A DNA stretch of 64,000 nt, from positions 4,866,405 to 4,930,404 of the forward strand of contig KL647290.1 of assembly GCA_000727475.1 (NCBI GenBank). Direction: 5' to 3'. Origin of the DNA: Sarcocystis neurona (taxonomy: Eukaryota; Apicomplexa; Conoidasida; Eucoccidiorida; Sarcocystidae). How positions within the stretch are numbered: the stretch's first letter is position 1; each line of letters opens with the position of its first letter. The position numbers and the translations under genes are program-made. A model generated the notes under the pieces. That model was not told where the DNA came from and made no database searches. It was given only the letters and a program-made list of their open reading frames with translations. Of the stretch, positions 13,182-24,841 are shown piece after piece.

Positions 13182-13378
13182 CACCAACAAGGTAGAATGT
13201 GTACATTGAGTGAAGCACAAGAACCTAGGAAACACAGCCTGTTAGGGAGGGGAAAATAAGAATTGAAATGTAGTATGGAGCACCGACAAGGTAGAATGTG
13301 TACATTGAGTGAAGCACAAGAACCTACGGAGCACAGCCTGTTAGTGAGGGAAAAATAAGAACTGAAATGTAGTATGGC
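13182..13378. repeat. Tandem duplication, two 99-bp units
   Basis: Copy 1 is 13182-13280 and copy 2 is 13281-13378. Both begin cacc(a/g)acaaggtagaatg and end aaatgtagtatgg. About ten differences separate them, so this is a moderately old event. No coding potential noticed. Confidence 0.9.
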
Positions 13379-13531
13379 ACACCTTCACGTAATGAAGCAT
13401 AGATAAACCAGGAAATTTCCACGTTAGACCCACCGCTTTATCACAAGAGCACCGTACCCTGCACAACACACGCGTGGATACTGTGGATTTAAGTTCGCGC
13501 ATGATCAAACGTACCACGGCATGTTGTTCAG

Positions 13532-13604
13532 GCCTCTTTAGCTCAGTCGGTAGAGCGCCAGCCTTTTAAGCTGGTGGTCAGGGGTTCGAGCCCCCTAGGA
13601 GGCT
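13532..13604 (+). tRNA. trnK-UUU: tRNA-Lys, anticodon TTT (UUU)
   Basis: A 73-base cloverleaf without intron. The acceptor stem GCCTCTT (13532-13538) pairs with AGGAGGC (13597-13603), discriminator T at 13604. The D-arm carries the A-box-like TAGCTCAGTCGG. The anticodon stem CCAGC/GCTGG encloses CTTTTAA, with TTT at 13565-13567. The T-arm AGGGGTTCGAGCCCCCT contains the B box GGTTCGAGCC. Internal RNA polymerase III promoter elements are intact. CCA is not encoded, as expected for a nuclear gene. It stands alone in about 9 kb of intergenic DNA. A short hairpin (gtgccgcttcgcaaacggcac, 13621-13641) follows. Confidence 0.96.
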
Positions 13605-16600
13605 GGCGCACGATTCTGATGTGCCGCTTCGCAAACGGCACACTTTCTCCGTCATTTTGCACTCACTCTTCGAGCTCCCTCTCTCCTCCACACTTTGTCA
13701 TCCCCATTATCACGTGCAGATATTAGTTCTCCGGTCAATAATGTAGAGGTTATAGTTCTCTTTCTTTCCTTCGAGTATATATCCGCTTCATCGACCCAAG
13801 CAGATTTCTGCCCTACTACCACTACGAGCGCATATGCGATGCTTTTATTCTGATTGTGTGTACGTGCCTTTACTAATTTGCTTTGTGTAGCATCTCAGCG
13901 CGTGCAGGTAATATATTTGTGCGTATGCTCTTCAACAATTGACTACGAGCAAAAGTGGGCAGCAGGTGCTCCGCCGCCAGTCGAGGGCGTGGGCCCCAAA
14001 TCGAGAGCAGCACACTCTTCAACAACGATATAGGACACCGAACACTCCTCTATCAGTATCCAACAGCATAACAATTCGCTCCTCCGTACCAGAGTGGGTC
14101 TGCGCATTACAATTCTGCAAAAGCACGTACGTACACACGTGTGCACCTTCCATCTGTACCCCTTCACAGTTTCTCGTAAAATACGGTGTATGCTTTTGGG
14201 TACGGGTGCGGATATCTCTGATACATGGTTTGATATATACACAAACGTATGTTGTGGTCTGCGTGTCGTTCGCTCGGTAGGGGTGCACATTAAAAAAGCC
14301 TCAATAGCTAACCTCATCAGCAACACGTTAACCCTATGGAATTCCACTCGCTATTCCAGCAGATATATCGGTCACCAGTAACCCTTTCGTTAGGATTGTG
14401 AATTATGGTACTTTCTCTTCCACTGACTGTCGACCAATGCCCTCCCGTGGAAGATAGACTACGATGACAACGTGAACCGCACACAGCTTTCACTCATTCA
14501 ATTCGTAGCTGCGCTAACAGGTGTGTGTGCCAAGCTTCTCACAAAGAACAAGTTTTCTCATTCGTTACGTATGAGAAGTGAAAGGAAGTTTCTTGTCAAT
14601 AACCGTTGCATCTCTCTCCCATAAAAGAAGTGAAGCAAGTTCGGTGCAGTGCCCTTACCATACTCAAACGTACATACTTACAAGTGTCTTGTCAGTGAGA
14701 CAGAGACAGAGACAACGAACTCCTTGTTGACACATTACAATCACGAGAGTGCTGCCCAGAATGCTTCTCACTAGTGTGTCCAATCTAAGAGCCTTCGTAT
14801 CCGCTTTATTTCCCCAGTCCCGCTGTTGTTCCTGGTGGTAAAGCACTGTTTCGAAGAAGGTGGCGTCACCGTAAATAAGAACTGCCGATGAGGAACGGAG
14901 GATGCTCCTACCTGGAGAAGGGCGTTCTGGGTACGTCGAGTGGTAACCCTGTAGGCACCCATGTGCACATGGTATGTAGAAACTCAGTCTGAGTGCTCGT
15001 ATACTAAACCTCTAAGTAGTACACCCCTACCTCGCACATATGCATATATATGTAGACACACATACAGATTGACTGGTGTTAGAAATTCGCATATACCCGT
15101 CCAGGTGTACATACTTGCGCACATGACCGTGGAATGTGAAACACTAAGTGCGTGCAACCACGTTTGCACGTCTGCATATCACCCCTAAACTCCCCCTAAG
15201 AATGTCCTCCCTTTTCTCGCAAACACAACAGAACTATTGCAAGGAACAACAAACTCTTGGGTAGCGAAGCCACACCCTACTAGATCAAATACACATGTGC
15301 CCGCTCGTCCGCAGAAAGGGGTGACATCATCCACTCCTGACCGACTTCTTAATTCGCACACACCGCCAGCCTGCATCGCATGACGCTAATAGTGGAGCGT
15401 AGCTTGCTGGTAGTTGTAGTTGCGGTGAAACGTGTACCGCAGGTTGGCTGTTTATCGTGTGTGATTCGAGTGTTGTACAACACGATATACCAATTTGCAC
15501 TGCTCACGCCATACAGCTGGACCGCGGTCTTCATACCCACTGTTGTTGTATCGGTGCCGTACGAAGGAACTAGGCACCTTACTTATTATATCACCACGTA
15601 CGTCCACTTGTGATTTCCACCCCTGTCATATCGCGCGTAAGTGGTGTCAAAAGTCAAGAGGGTCGTGAGTCTTTCGCATGGATAATCAGTGCTAATCAAT
15701 CCAAGTTTACCAGTGCTGCTACGCGTGGTCAGTGCCTCCTAGTTGAAAGGCCAATACCTCCGTCCTGCTTTGGATGTCTTTTTCATGCGTGATAAGAATA
15801 CATGGACTTAACAGTAAATACTTCCTACGTCTCATCACGCTTAGATGGATCTACGTCAGTGTCATCGAACTAAAGTATCACAAGCCACGGTATAATCTAG
15901 TGTAATGCCGTGCAGATGTCCTGGTCTACGGTTTGCACTCAGGACATTTGTTCTTGTGTACCAGGACCATCCAGTTCGATGCGAGTCTTCCATCTTGCTG
16001 TTCGACGTGCTCGATTCCTTCCGTATGCGCCCTCCCATGCGCACACGCATGTCCCCTCCCTTCACCGCGATGCAGACTCCGTCGGCACGGTAGTTTTCGC
16101 TCGAACGCCCAACAGACAATAATTCCCTTCCAGCGACTGTCCAGCCCTCTCGAAAACATGTTTCTTCTTTTCAGCGCCCGTATCTCTCCTTTGTGTGGCA
16201 AGACCTGGAAACCTGGATATTATTAACAGAAGCCGCGGGGTGGGTTCAATGTAGAAGTTCTCAGCGCATCAGCGGCGCTGCTGAAAGGTGTTGTTCTACA
16301 GTGCCGCGAGAAAATCAGCCACTTCTGTCTTATTGGGCCACCAACACCATCCTAGTTGGAGAGATATGTTTTTTCCCTGTTCTACGTGGCATTGTTGCTG
16401 TGTGAAGTAGACGACCGTCGGACGCACGGACCCCATTACTGGCGGAACGTATTTTGCACGGAGAATTTCTGCAAGTATGGGGGGGGGAACAAGCACCTCG
16501 CGGAAGTGTTTTCTTCGTGCATCATTCGTTATCCTTCGACGGCGTTATCGCGTCTCCTCTCGAGTGTAACGCTTTCGCATCATCTCCTGCGCGCAAGACT

Positions 16601-17796
16601 CTTTTTGGCAACATTTTCTGTATTGCGTGCGCGATTCAACGTCTCACATGCGCCGTCCATTCGAGAAAACTCACGAAGAAAAAAGTTGCGGCGCATCCAT
16701 TATCACTCCACAAAAGTGCACTCCCGCACGAAGTGCACCTTTCATGTCTGGTCGTACAGTCACGTGGTTCCTCCCCTTAAAATTTCACCGTTGTCATCGC
16801 ACCTGTTCAGTTCCGGCGTCGATCCCCTGTGGCACTCCTGTTGGAAGCGGTCGTTCCCGCCACAGCTCCCCTTTTTACTTCTCTTTCGGTGGCTCCAGCG
16901 TATTTTACCGTGTGTCGCGTCCACCGGCCATCTTGAGAGCCCACAGCCACACACTGGTTCGTCTTGTCTTCTTTATTTCCTTTGCCTCTTGTTGAACGAC
17001 CGTCCTGTTCTAAACAATCGTCCGCCACAAGCTGTCCAGCGCGCATTTCCCTTCGGCGGTGTCGTAGTATCCGCTGCAGGCTTAGACGTTTGACACCACC
17101 TCTAGAAGCTTTCTGCTGGTCATACACATAATTTCAGACATCTTCATAATCTTAGGCCGTGTGCTCAATTGTGGCTGTGGATCTGAACCGGTCAACGTAT
17201 TTGCGCAAATACACGTCCACGTATTCTCCATTCGTTAAAGTTTCGTCTCCCTCATAATTTCATCAGAGTCGCGCAATTGTAACACACAAGTCTTTGTAAC
17301 AGCTGACCCTGTCCCTTCCAGAAGATTTAGCTAATCTTTTTCATTAAAGGCCAGCGTTTCTACATATTGCACTTCCCTAATTAGAGTTCTTAGCCGACTC
17401 TTCAGGTGTCCAGTGTAGAAGGGACGGGAAAAGAAAGACGTTTTTCACCCTTCTAATTCCTTCCTCTTCTTTCGCTTTCCAGAGTACGACTACTAACCGA
17501 ACGGAGATGACTATCGAGACACGTTCAAGAACGCTTTGACGTAGACGTGAACACAAGTCCTTCGCGATACATGTGGACGTGCTCATCTACATAACTATTA
17601 TTATATTATGCAGCTCATTCCAAATACGGAAGGGTGGTAACACACATGTTTTGAAGGATGTTGCCAAGGTTCTAAATCATTTTTCGCCTTCTGGGTGCCC
17701 GTTGGGATTCGTTGCTGTCGTTTCTTCTAAAAGTTCACGTGTCGAGCATTTTCTTGGATTACTCCTTCCGCAGTAGAATTTTCCTTGTCAGTCAAA
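13605..17796. other. Intergenic, no gene seen
   Basis: Repeat-poor, moderate-GC DNA between the tRNA and RPN8. A 245-codon open frame at 16356-17093 (+) starts with TTG and shows no recognisable domain or exon borders; I leave it uncalled. The final bases should hold the RPN8 promoter, but I see no clear element. Confidence 0.5.
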
Positions 17797-17799
17797 ATG
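17791..17799 (+). promoter_or_regulatory. Translation start context of RPN8
   Basis: gtcaaaATG matches the coccidian start consensus gNCAAAATG known from Toxoplasma. It supports this ATG over a start in exon 2, where the open frame has only GTG. Confidence 0.55.
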
Positions 17800-20700
17800 C
17801 AGTACTTACAGATAACTGACGGGGTGAGCGAGGGCCCCGTGGATAGCAGCACGTCTATGCTCCCCTGCGCTGCAGGAGCGAGCGGGCTAATCCTCAACAA
17901 AATAGTAAGCTGCACACACCTCTCTAGTGACATTCCCTATAGTTGTGTCTAGTCGTCCGAACAGTCATTCGTCTTCATAAAATATACATGTACACATAAT
18001 AAAGACACAGAGAAACAGACACACACCTACGTAAGTGTGTGCAGGAATGACGTAGTTTGCTTCAGAACGTGTGTGTCCGTATATGGACATGCACGCGCTT
18101 GTAGGGAGTTTTTGTCCTTCAGAGTATATTATTTCTTTTTCAAGAAGTACTCAACACGCGTGCGTGCCTCCCCCTTGTGTGGAAGTCAGTTTCTTTGTGC
18201 ACTGGCCCATAGCCGCAAAACAGTCTTTCTCCGCCTGTGTGTTGCTTTCCTCTTATACAAGGATGTATATCCTTCTATGCTGGTCTTTATATATTTATTC
18301 GTATGGATACATGTATGTGTCTATACACGCTCGAAGTTGCTTTCTTGGTTTTACTCTGTTTCTATATGTTCGAGGCCGAAACTGCGTGGACCACTACTTT
18401 TTCGATGAACTGTCGTCGCGAAGAAACGACGGGACAGCTAGGCTTTCTCTGCAGTGTCGATACTCGGGCACCCAGATATCTGCGTATATACCTAGGGGGT
18501 GTACATACACACGTCTTAGAGGAAGACAGAGAGCGTGTGTGTCTGGTAGTCCGTGCCGGAGAAGCGGCGTTCAGCAGCGGCAAGACGACGTCGCCATTTT
18601 TCTCGCGTTCTTCGTATTCAACACCGAATCTTCGACTGCGGTAGAGTGAACCAAAAAAACCATTTGCAACGTACAAAAAGAGAACGGCTGCTTTTGCGGC
18701 AAGCGACAAGAGAGAACGGCTGCTGCTGGTCACTTTTGTGCTTCAGGTGGTCGTACACCCCATTGTGCTGCTTTCCGTCGTCGATCACTACAACCGAGTC
18801 GCCAGAGGTATGTTTCAACAAGAAACATATATATGTACATGGATTTGTCTATATCCGTATGTATATATATACACATGTGTACACGTCCATGCGTACACGT
18901 CCATGCGTACACGTCCATGCGTAAGTGTGCGTGTATATATATATATATATAAGATGACTCTACGTGTACGTATATGTGTCTACGGATACGTTTTTTGGTA
19001 TATGTGAAAATGTGTATTTCAGCGCTAATATATATATATATATATATACGCCTATACGATATATATATATATATATATGTATGTATATATGTATGCGTAC
19101 ACGCGACCGGGTGTTGGTCTGAATTTCTCGCCGCTGTCTCGCTCTCTTACATTCTTACTTCCTGCTTCTGATACACGCTGCGTACACATATTTATACATG
19201 TATGTATATAAATGTATGTGTAAATACACGTACATACATGTATGCATATATATATATATATATGTACACAAGTGTATATGTGTATGCGCACATATGTGTA
19301 TACGTATTTATAGATAGCAGGACAACCATGTCTTCTCCTGTGCGATATATATATACATATATTCGTACGCACACACGTTGCAGCTGTCATGCAGCAGTGG
19401 GTTCTCGCACTCCCTACGTGGCTACGCGCGTATGCGTGTATATCTGCACGTTTGTTTGTATAGTCTTAATTGTGTGCAATACACACAACTTTCTCTTCCT
19501 CCGTCCGTATTCATACAAGAGAAGTGTGTAGTTTTGTAACTTTGACGTATATATATATGTGTATATATATGTGTTAGTGGCTTCTTATGCGGAGATCAGT
19601 CATAGCATAACGCGTACACCTGCGTGCGTTAGCGTACGAACGTACATTATCTGTGTGTTTATCTGTCTCATAAAATACTCCCATATATATATATATATGT
19701 ACGTGCATATGTATTCATGCATGTTTGTGTTTTTATCTGTATGTGAATGGTCGCACATATACGTGCGTATATGTGTGCCGACGTACGACACAGAGTTCTG
19801 ACGTTAATATGTAGATGTAGGAGATTTACAGGAAAAGAATTGACGTGTTTGTTTCGTTTGGTGAATAAAAAGGAAATGGTGACGAGATGTACCACCTGCT
19901 GTGGCCGTTGAAAAGAAGCAGAGGAGACGCTTTACGTATAAACCGACCGGCACGCCTGCTTGTCTTTTTCCGGGCTTGTTCGCCCATTATTTGCGATGTA
20001 CACACGTCTACTGCGGAAAGGACTCTCTTCCCTTCTTAGAGATGTTGGCCTCTGCTGCCCGTGTTTCTGCTGCCGGGATGTGCTGGTCTGAGTGCTGAAC
20101 GCTGCCTTCTGCTGCTGTTGCCGGGGGGTGGGCGCTGTTCTTCTGCTGCTCGTTTCTGTTCTACTCTCTCTGCTGCGACGCCGGCCTCGCGGCTGCAGCT
20201 GCAGCAGCTGCTGTTGTTGCTACGGCTGCGTTCGTCCCGCTGCCTCTGCTGCTGTTGCCGCTGCGACGACACTTCCTGCTGCCTCTTCGCGTCTGCGGCT
20301 GCTGCTTTTGTTGCTGCTTCTGTGTTTGCTGCTGCTGCTGCGGGTCGCCTTTTTCGCTGCGTCTTCTGCTGCTGCTGCTATTCTTGCTGTTATTCTTGCC
20401 GGCGCTGTTTTGGTGAGAGCAGGCACAAGCCGCCGAGTGGTCGGCACGTTGTTGGGAGAGGTGATGGAAGGCGGAGAGGTGCACATCAGCAACAGTTTTG
20501 CTCTTCCTTTTGAAGAAGATTCAAAGGATTTTAATGTCTGGTACCTGGATAAAAATTACCACGAGCATCTCTACCAAATGTTCAAAAAAGTACGAATATG
20601 ACAGAGACTTGCCAGCTACGTCTATTTCTCTAAAGGATATTCTCTTCACTCCTCCTCATAATATACCCATATGTGTGTAAACCGTTACTGGTGTACACAG

Positions 20701-23700
20701 ACAAGCACCAATGTATGTTAAGATGCCTGCACCTTCTTCTGTCGGAGGTCCCATGAGTATTCCTAGTGACCCTGCGGTTTACTATGCGTATATATATATA
20801 TATAAATATCATGTGTAAATGTACACACGATGTTTGTGTTTGTACGCAGAGGCTACGCAGGCAGACGTCGACATATGTATATATATATATATATGTTTAT
20901 CCATCTATCTATCTATCTAGCTATCTATCTATCTATCCATTTGTGTATATATATATATGTACGTATGTATGTCATATATGTATATATAAATGTATACGTA
21001 TGAAGATGTAATTTTTCAGTCTTTCTCTGTGTGTGTGGAATTATACGTATAGACTTGTGTACGCCGGTTTATAGACCTGCGTACATTATATATATATCTA
21101 TGTATGCAGTCGCTATTACTTTTCTCTGTACCTCGTTCTCTGTGTATAGATCGAAGAAAGTATGTCCGTGTCTTTTCTGCTGGGGACGCACGTGGATATA
21201 TAGGACTGGGAGGGGGGTGATATACACACATGTGCGTGTACACATATATATATGTATGTACACGTATATGGACACAATGCATACATGCGCGTAATTATAC
21301 ACCTAGACAAACACATAAATATATACATATGTGAAAAGTGTGTCGGTTATACGTGTGTACAATATCTAGGTATGTAGATGTTATACATGCCCATGCCCCC
21401 GGCTTGGCCATCTTCCGTACGTTTGCTGGTGTGTCTTTAATATCGTCGCAGAGTCGGATATTGCGTCTCTAGGACGCATGGGCGTGGACGCGTTTATACT
21501 GCAGTGAATAACGGGAGAAATACCTCTCCATACCTCAAGTCCACATACTTGTCTGTGAATATACATACATGTACATAAATATATATATATTTTTAATGCT
21601 GCGTGTATGTCGGGGTGACTGCAGCGGTTGCCGGTGTACACGTGCCTGAAGAAGGTCTCTGCGTGTGCCTTTTAGAACGGGGATGTTTGTTGTTTTGCCA
21701 TACTAAACGAAGGAAAGCCGCTCTTTTCCCTCTATTCCCGTGTGGATTCCTGGCAGTTTCGTCCTTGGTGTATTCGCGTATTTTCTAGAATTTGAACTGC
21801 CTTTTCTTCCGCTGCCTCTGCTCGTTTCGACTTCTCTCGCCGTACAAGTGTCAATTTGGTGCACCGCTGTCTCGTCGCGTGGCGTCCCTTTCATTTGGCT
21901 GCTGCAGCGTAGTCGCTACAACTCTGGCTTCCCCCTCACGCTTCCCGTCGTTATTTTCTCAGGTTATTCTTCTCCTCCCTATTTTGTCCTTTATCTTCGT
22001 CTACCTCTTGCAAGTGTCGATGCCTTTTTCTTCCCCTTGCGCGTGTTCGTTTTCCGTGTCCCTTTGTCATCAGGTGAATACGAGAGAAAGAATCTTGGGG
22101 TGGTACAGCACTGGGCCACAAGTGCGATGGACTGATCTTGAAATTCACGAGATCTTCCGTCGCTACAATCCCAACCCCGTCTATGTTATTGTCGATATCA
22201 ACCCGAAGGTAATCTTAAAAGCCCGGTAATCTACGTGCGTGTTCGTATGTGGCGCTTGTGACGGAATATGACCATACATTTGCTTCCATACGTCACGCGC
22301 ATATATAGACAGAGGTATATGTACGGTAGATGCAATCAAATCCGAGCTACGTCTTCTATGTACATATGACTCTGTGTTACGTTTTGAGAGGTCTACACTG
22401 TTCAGCAACCTTTGCGTACACATATCTTGCCGTCCTCACCTAGTGCAGGTCCTCCTCCTCTCATCTTCTCCCTTTCTCTCTCTATAAATTCGTACATATA
22501 TATATGCGCATATGTGTATACATATATGTGTGTGTGTGTGTGCACACGTGTTTCTCCCACGTACGAAGGAGATGTGGTTCGCCTCTAAATACGGAGAAAG
22601 AGAGCGTGATACACGTGTGTATATATGTATGTTTGAAGGCTTCTGTGTGTATGCGTGTAGAAGTCTGTCTCTCTTTCTGTGTATTCACCCGACGTCTTCT
22701 TCGCCACGACTGTCCAGGAGTGAGACGAGGTAGCGATGAAGGGCCCTCGTTCTCGGGATGGTGTGGGGTGGTGGTGCGGAGTGTCTCTGTGTCGTCTGTT
22801 GCTGCCGCTACTGCTGCCGCTCCCCCGCTGCTGTGCTGCTGCTGCTCTACTGCTGCTGTACTGGTGCTGCTGCTGTTGCTCTACTGCTGCGGTGCTGCTG
22901 CTGCAGGAGTCAGTAGTCCCTACGAAGGCGTATTACTCTCTTGAGCAGCCAACAAGCGACAAGAACTTTCGCAGGACGTTTGTACACGCCCCTTCCACTA
23001 TCGGTGGGTTTTGTTTTCTCTCTCGTATTTCCAATGTCTTCCTTTTTCAGACGCATTGCGGGAGTTCCATAAATACGCATCTATAAAGAGAGAGAGAGAA
23101 AAAAAACGGGTCTCTACTTTTACATACATACATGTACATATACGTGTGCGCACGTGCAGATACACGTAGACATACGTACGTGACGACATATTTAGGTACG
23201 AAGATAAACACACACAGGTGCACACGGGATTCCCTCCTCTGTGTGCGGCGCATATATGTGCTCTGATGTGGGTATATTATATAAAGATATGTGTATGGAT
23301 ACATATGTATATGCGCTATGCTTCCGTCCCTCGATGTGCGTACACACGTACATTGCTTTGCATTGCTCGTTTTCTTCCCTACACGCGAATATGTAGATGT
23401 GGGTGTGGATGTGCGCGCCTCTCCGTGTGTATATACGTATATATGTGTGTCTACATTTTGGCTCGCGCACTCTCCCTGCGACTCGTGTCAAACGAACGCG
23501 GTTCACACTACGTGCATACCTATATATGTATATATATATATGTAAGCGTTGCTTCAGAAAAGTGTACAGATACTGTTTACAAGTATGTACTTACAGAAAT
23601 GTGATGAAGAGGGGAATTTTCATAGCTCTGTGCGTGTAGATGTGGTGGCGATGAGGTGCAACGCGGTGTATGTACACCAAGGAGTGCACACGTGTCTGAG

Positions 23701-24807
23701 TCTACACCCTATTTCTTCTGTTACTACGTCCTTCCCGCATGCGAATTAGCTTCAGTTCCCTGCCGTTGGACCTGCAGTAGCTTTAGCAGTTGCTGCTCTT
23801 TCCCGTGGTGCTGCTGCTGCGACCGTTACTTCTTTCCTTTCTGACGCCGCTGCTGCCCCTGTCACTGCTCCAGGTTTTGACGAAGTTGCTGCTGCTGCGG
23901 GTGCTGCTGAGCTGCGCGGGAGCTGCTGAACAGCGGGCTGTTGCTGAGCTGCCAGCTGCTGCTGAGCTGCCGGCCGCTGCTTCTCAGGAACGGTGTACGT
24001 CCCTCCTGTCGCACACCTGTCCCGCTGGCTGTTGCTGCTGCTGCTGTGTGTGGGATCTTGCCGCTGCCGGCGTTGCTCTTGCTGCTGTATAGGTAGCTGC
24101 TGCTGCTTCCGCTGTCGCTGCTGCGTCTTTGCTTGTATACACGGACATGTATACACGCCTGTATAGAACTTCAAAGCTGTACATTTACATGTGACTGTCG
24201 TTGTAGTAGCTCTTCTCTGTATTTTTTTATTTCGTTTCTTGTCTAGACGTCTTATATCACCTAGGTTATAACCAACTTAATTTCTGTACTTACGGTTCTC
24301 TGCCGTGCGCAGGCGCATATGAAGCGGAGGAGGTCGGAGTGGAGCATCTTCTTCGCGATTTAAAAAATGCGTCGACGTCAACTCTGGCCACACGCGTATG
24401 TCTACCACTATCTGTCTCTCTGTGTTTCTCTTTCTGAATCTCTACCTCTATTTTCTTAAATATGTGTATGTGTGTATCGCTGCAATCTAATCAATTTATA
24501 CAAGGTAGTGTCTGTCTCTCTATACATATGTATACGTATGAATAGATATGTGTATATACGCGTATGAATATGTATATATATGTGTGTCAGTCGTATGCCT
24601 AGAACAGACCTGTTCTCGCCTTTTTCTTTCTCCTAAATGGATGGGTTGAAATCTTGCTGGTGATACACCGGGGCCACACATATGTCTATAGACACGTAGA
24701 TGATACGTACGTATATGCGCATCTGTGACTACGGGGATTCGTTTCATATATATATATATATATCTATGTCGACTAGTGTGCATACACGTGGATAGGTAAT
24801 CATACAG

Positions 24808-24841
<34 letters not shown>

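Noticed and set aside
16356..17093. 245-codon + strand open frame
   Set aside because: It starts with TTG, has no domain-like stretch, no ATG-based core, and no clear splice borders; the antisense strand is also partly open. Length alone is weak evidence.
18738..19007. RPN8 start inside exon 2 (first codon GTG)
   Set aside because: There is no ATG, and a cttcag acceptor sits directly before the conserved VVVHP. An upstream exon with a coccidian start context fits in phase.
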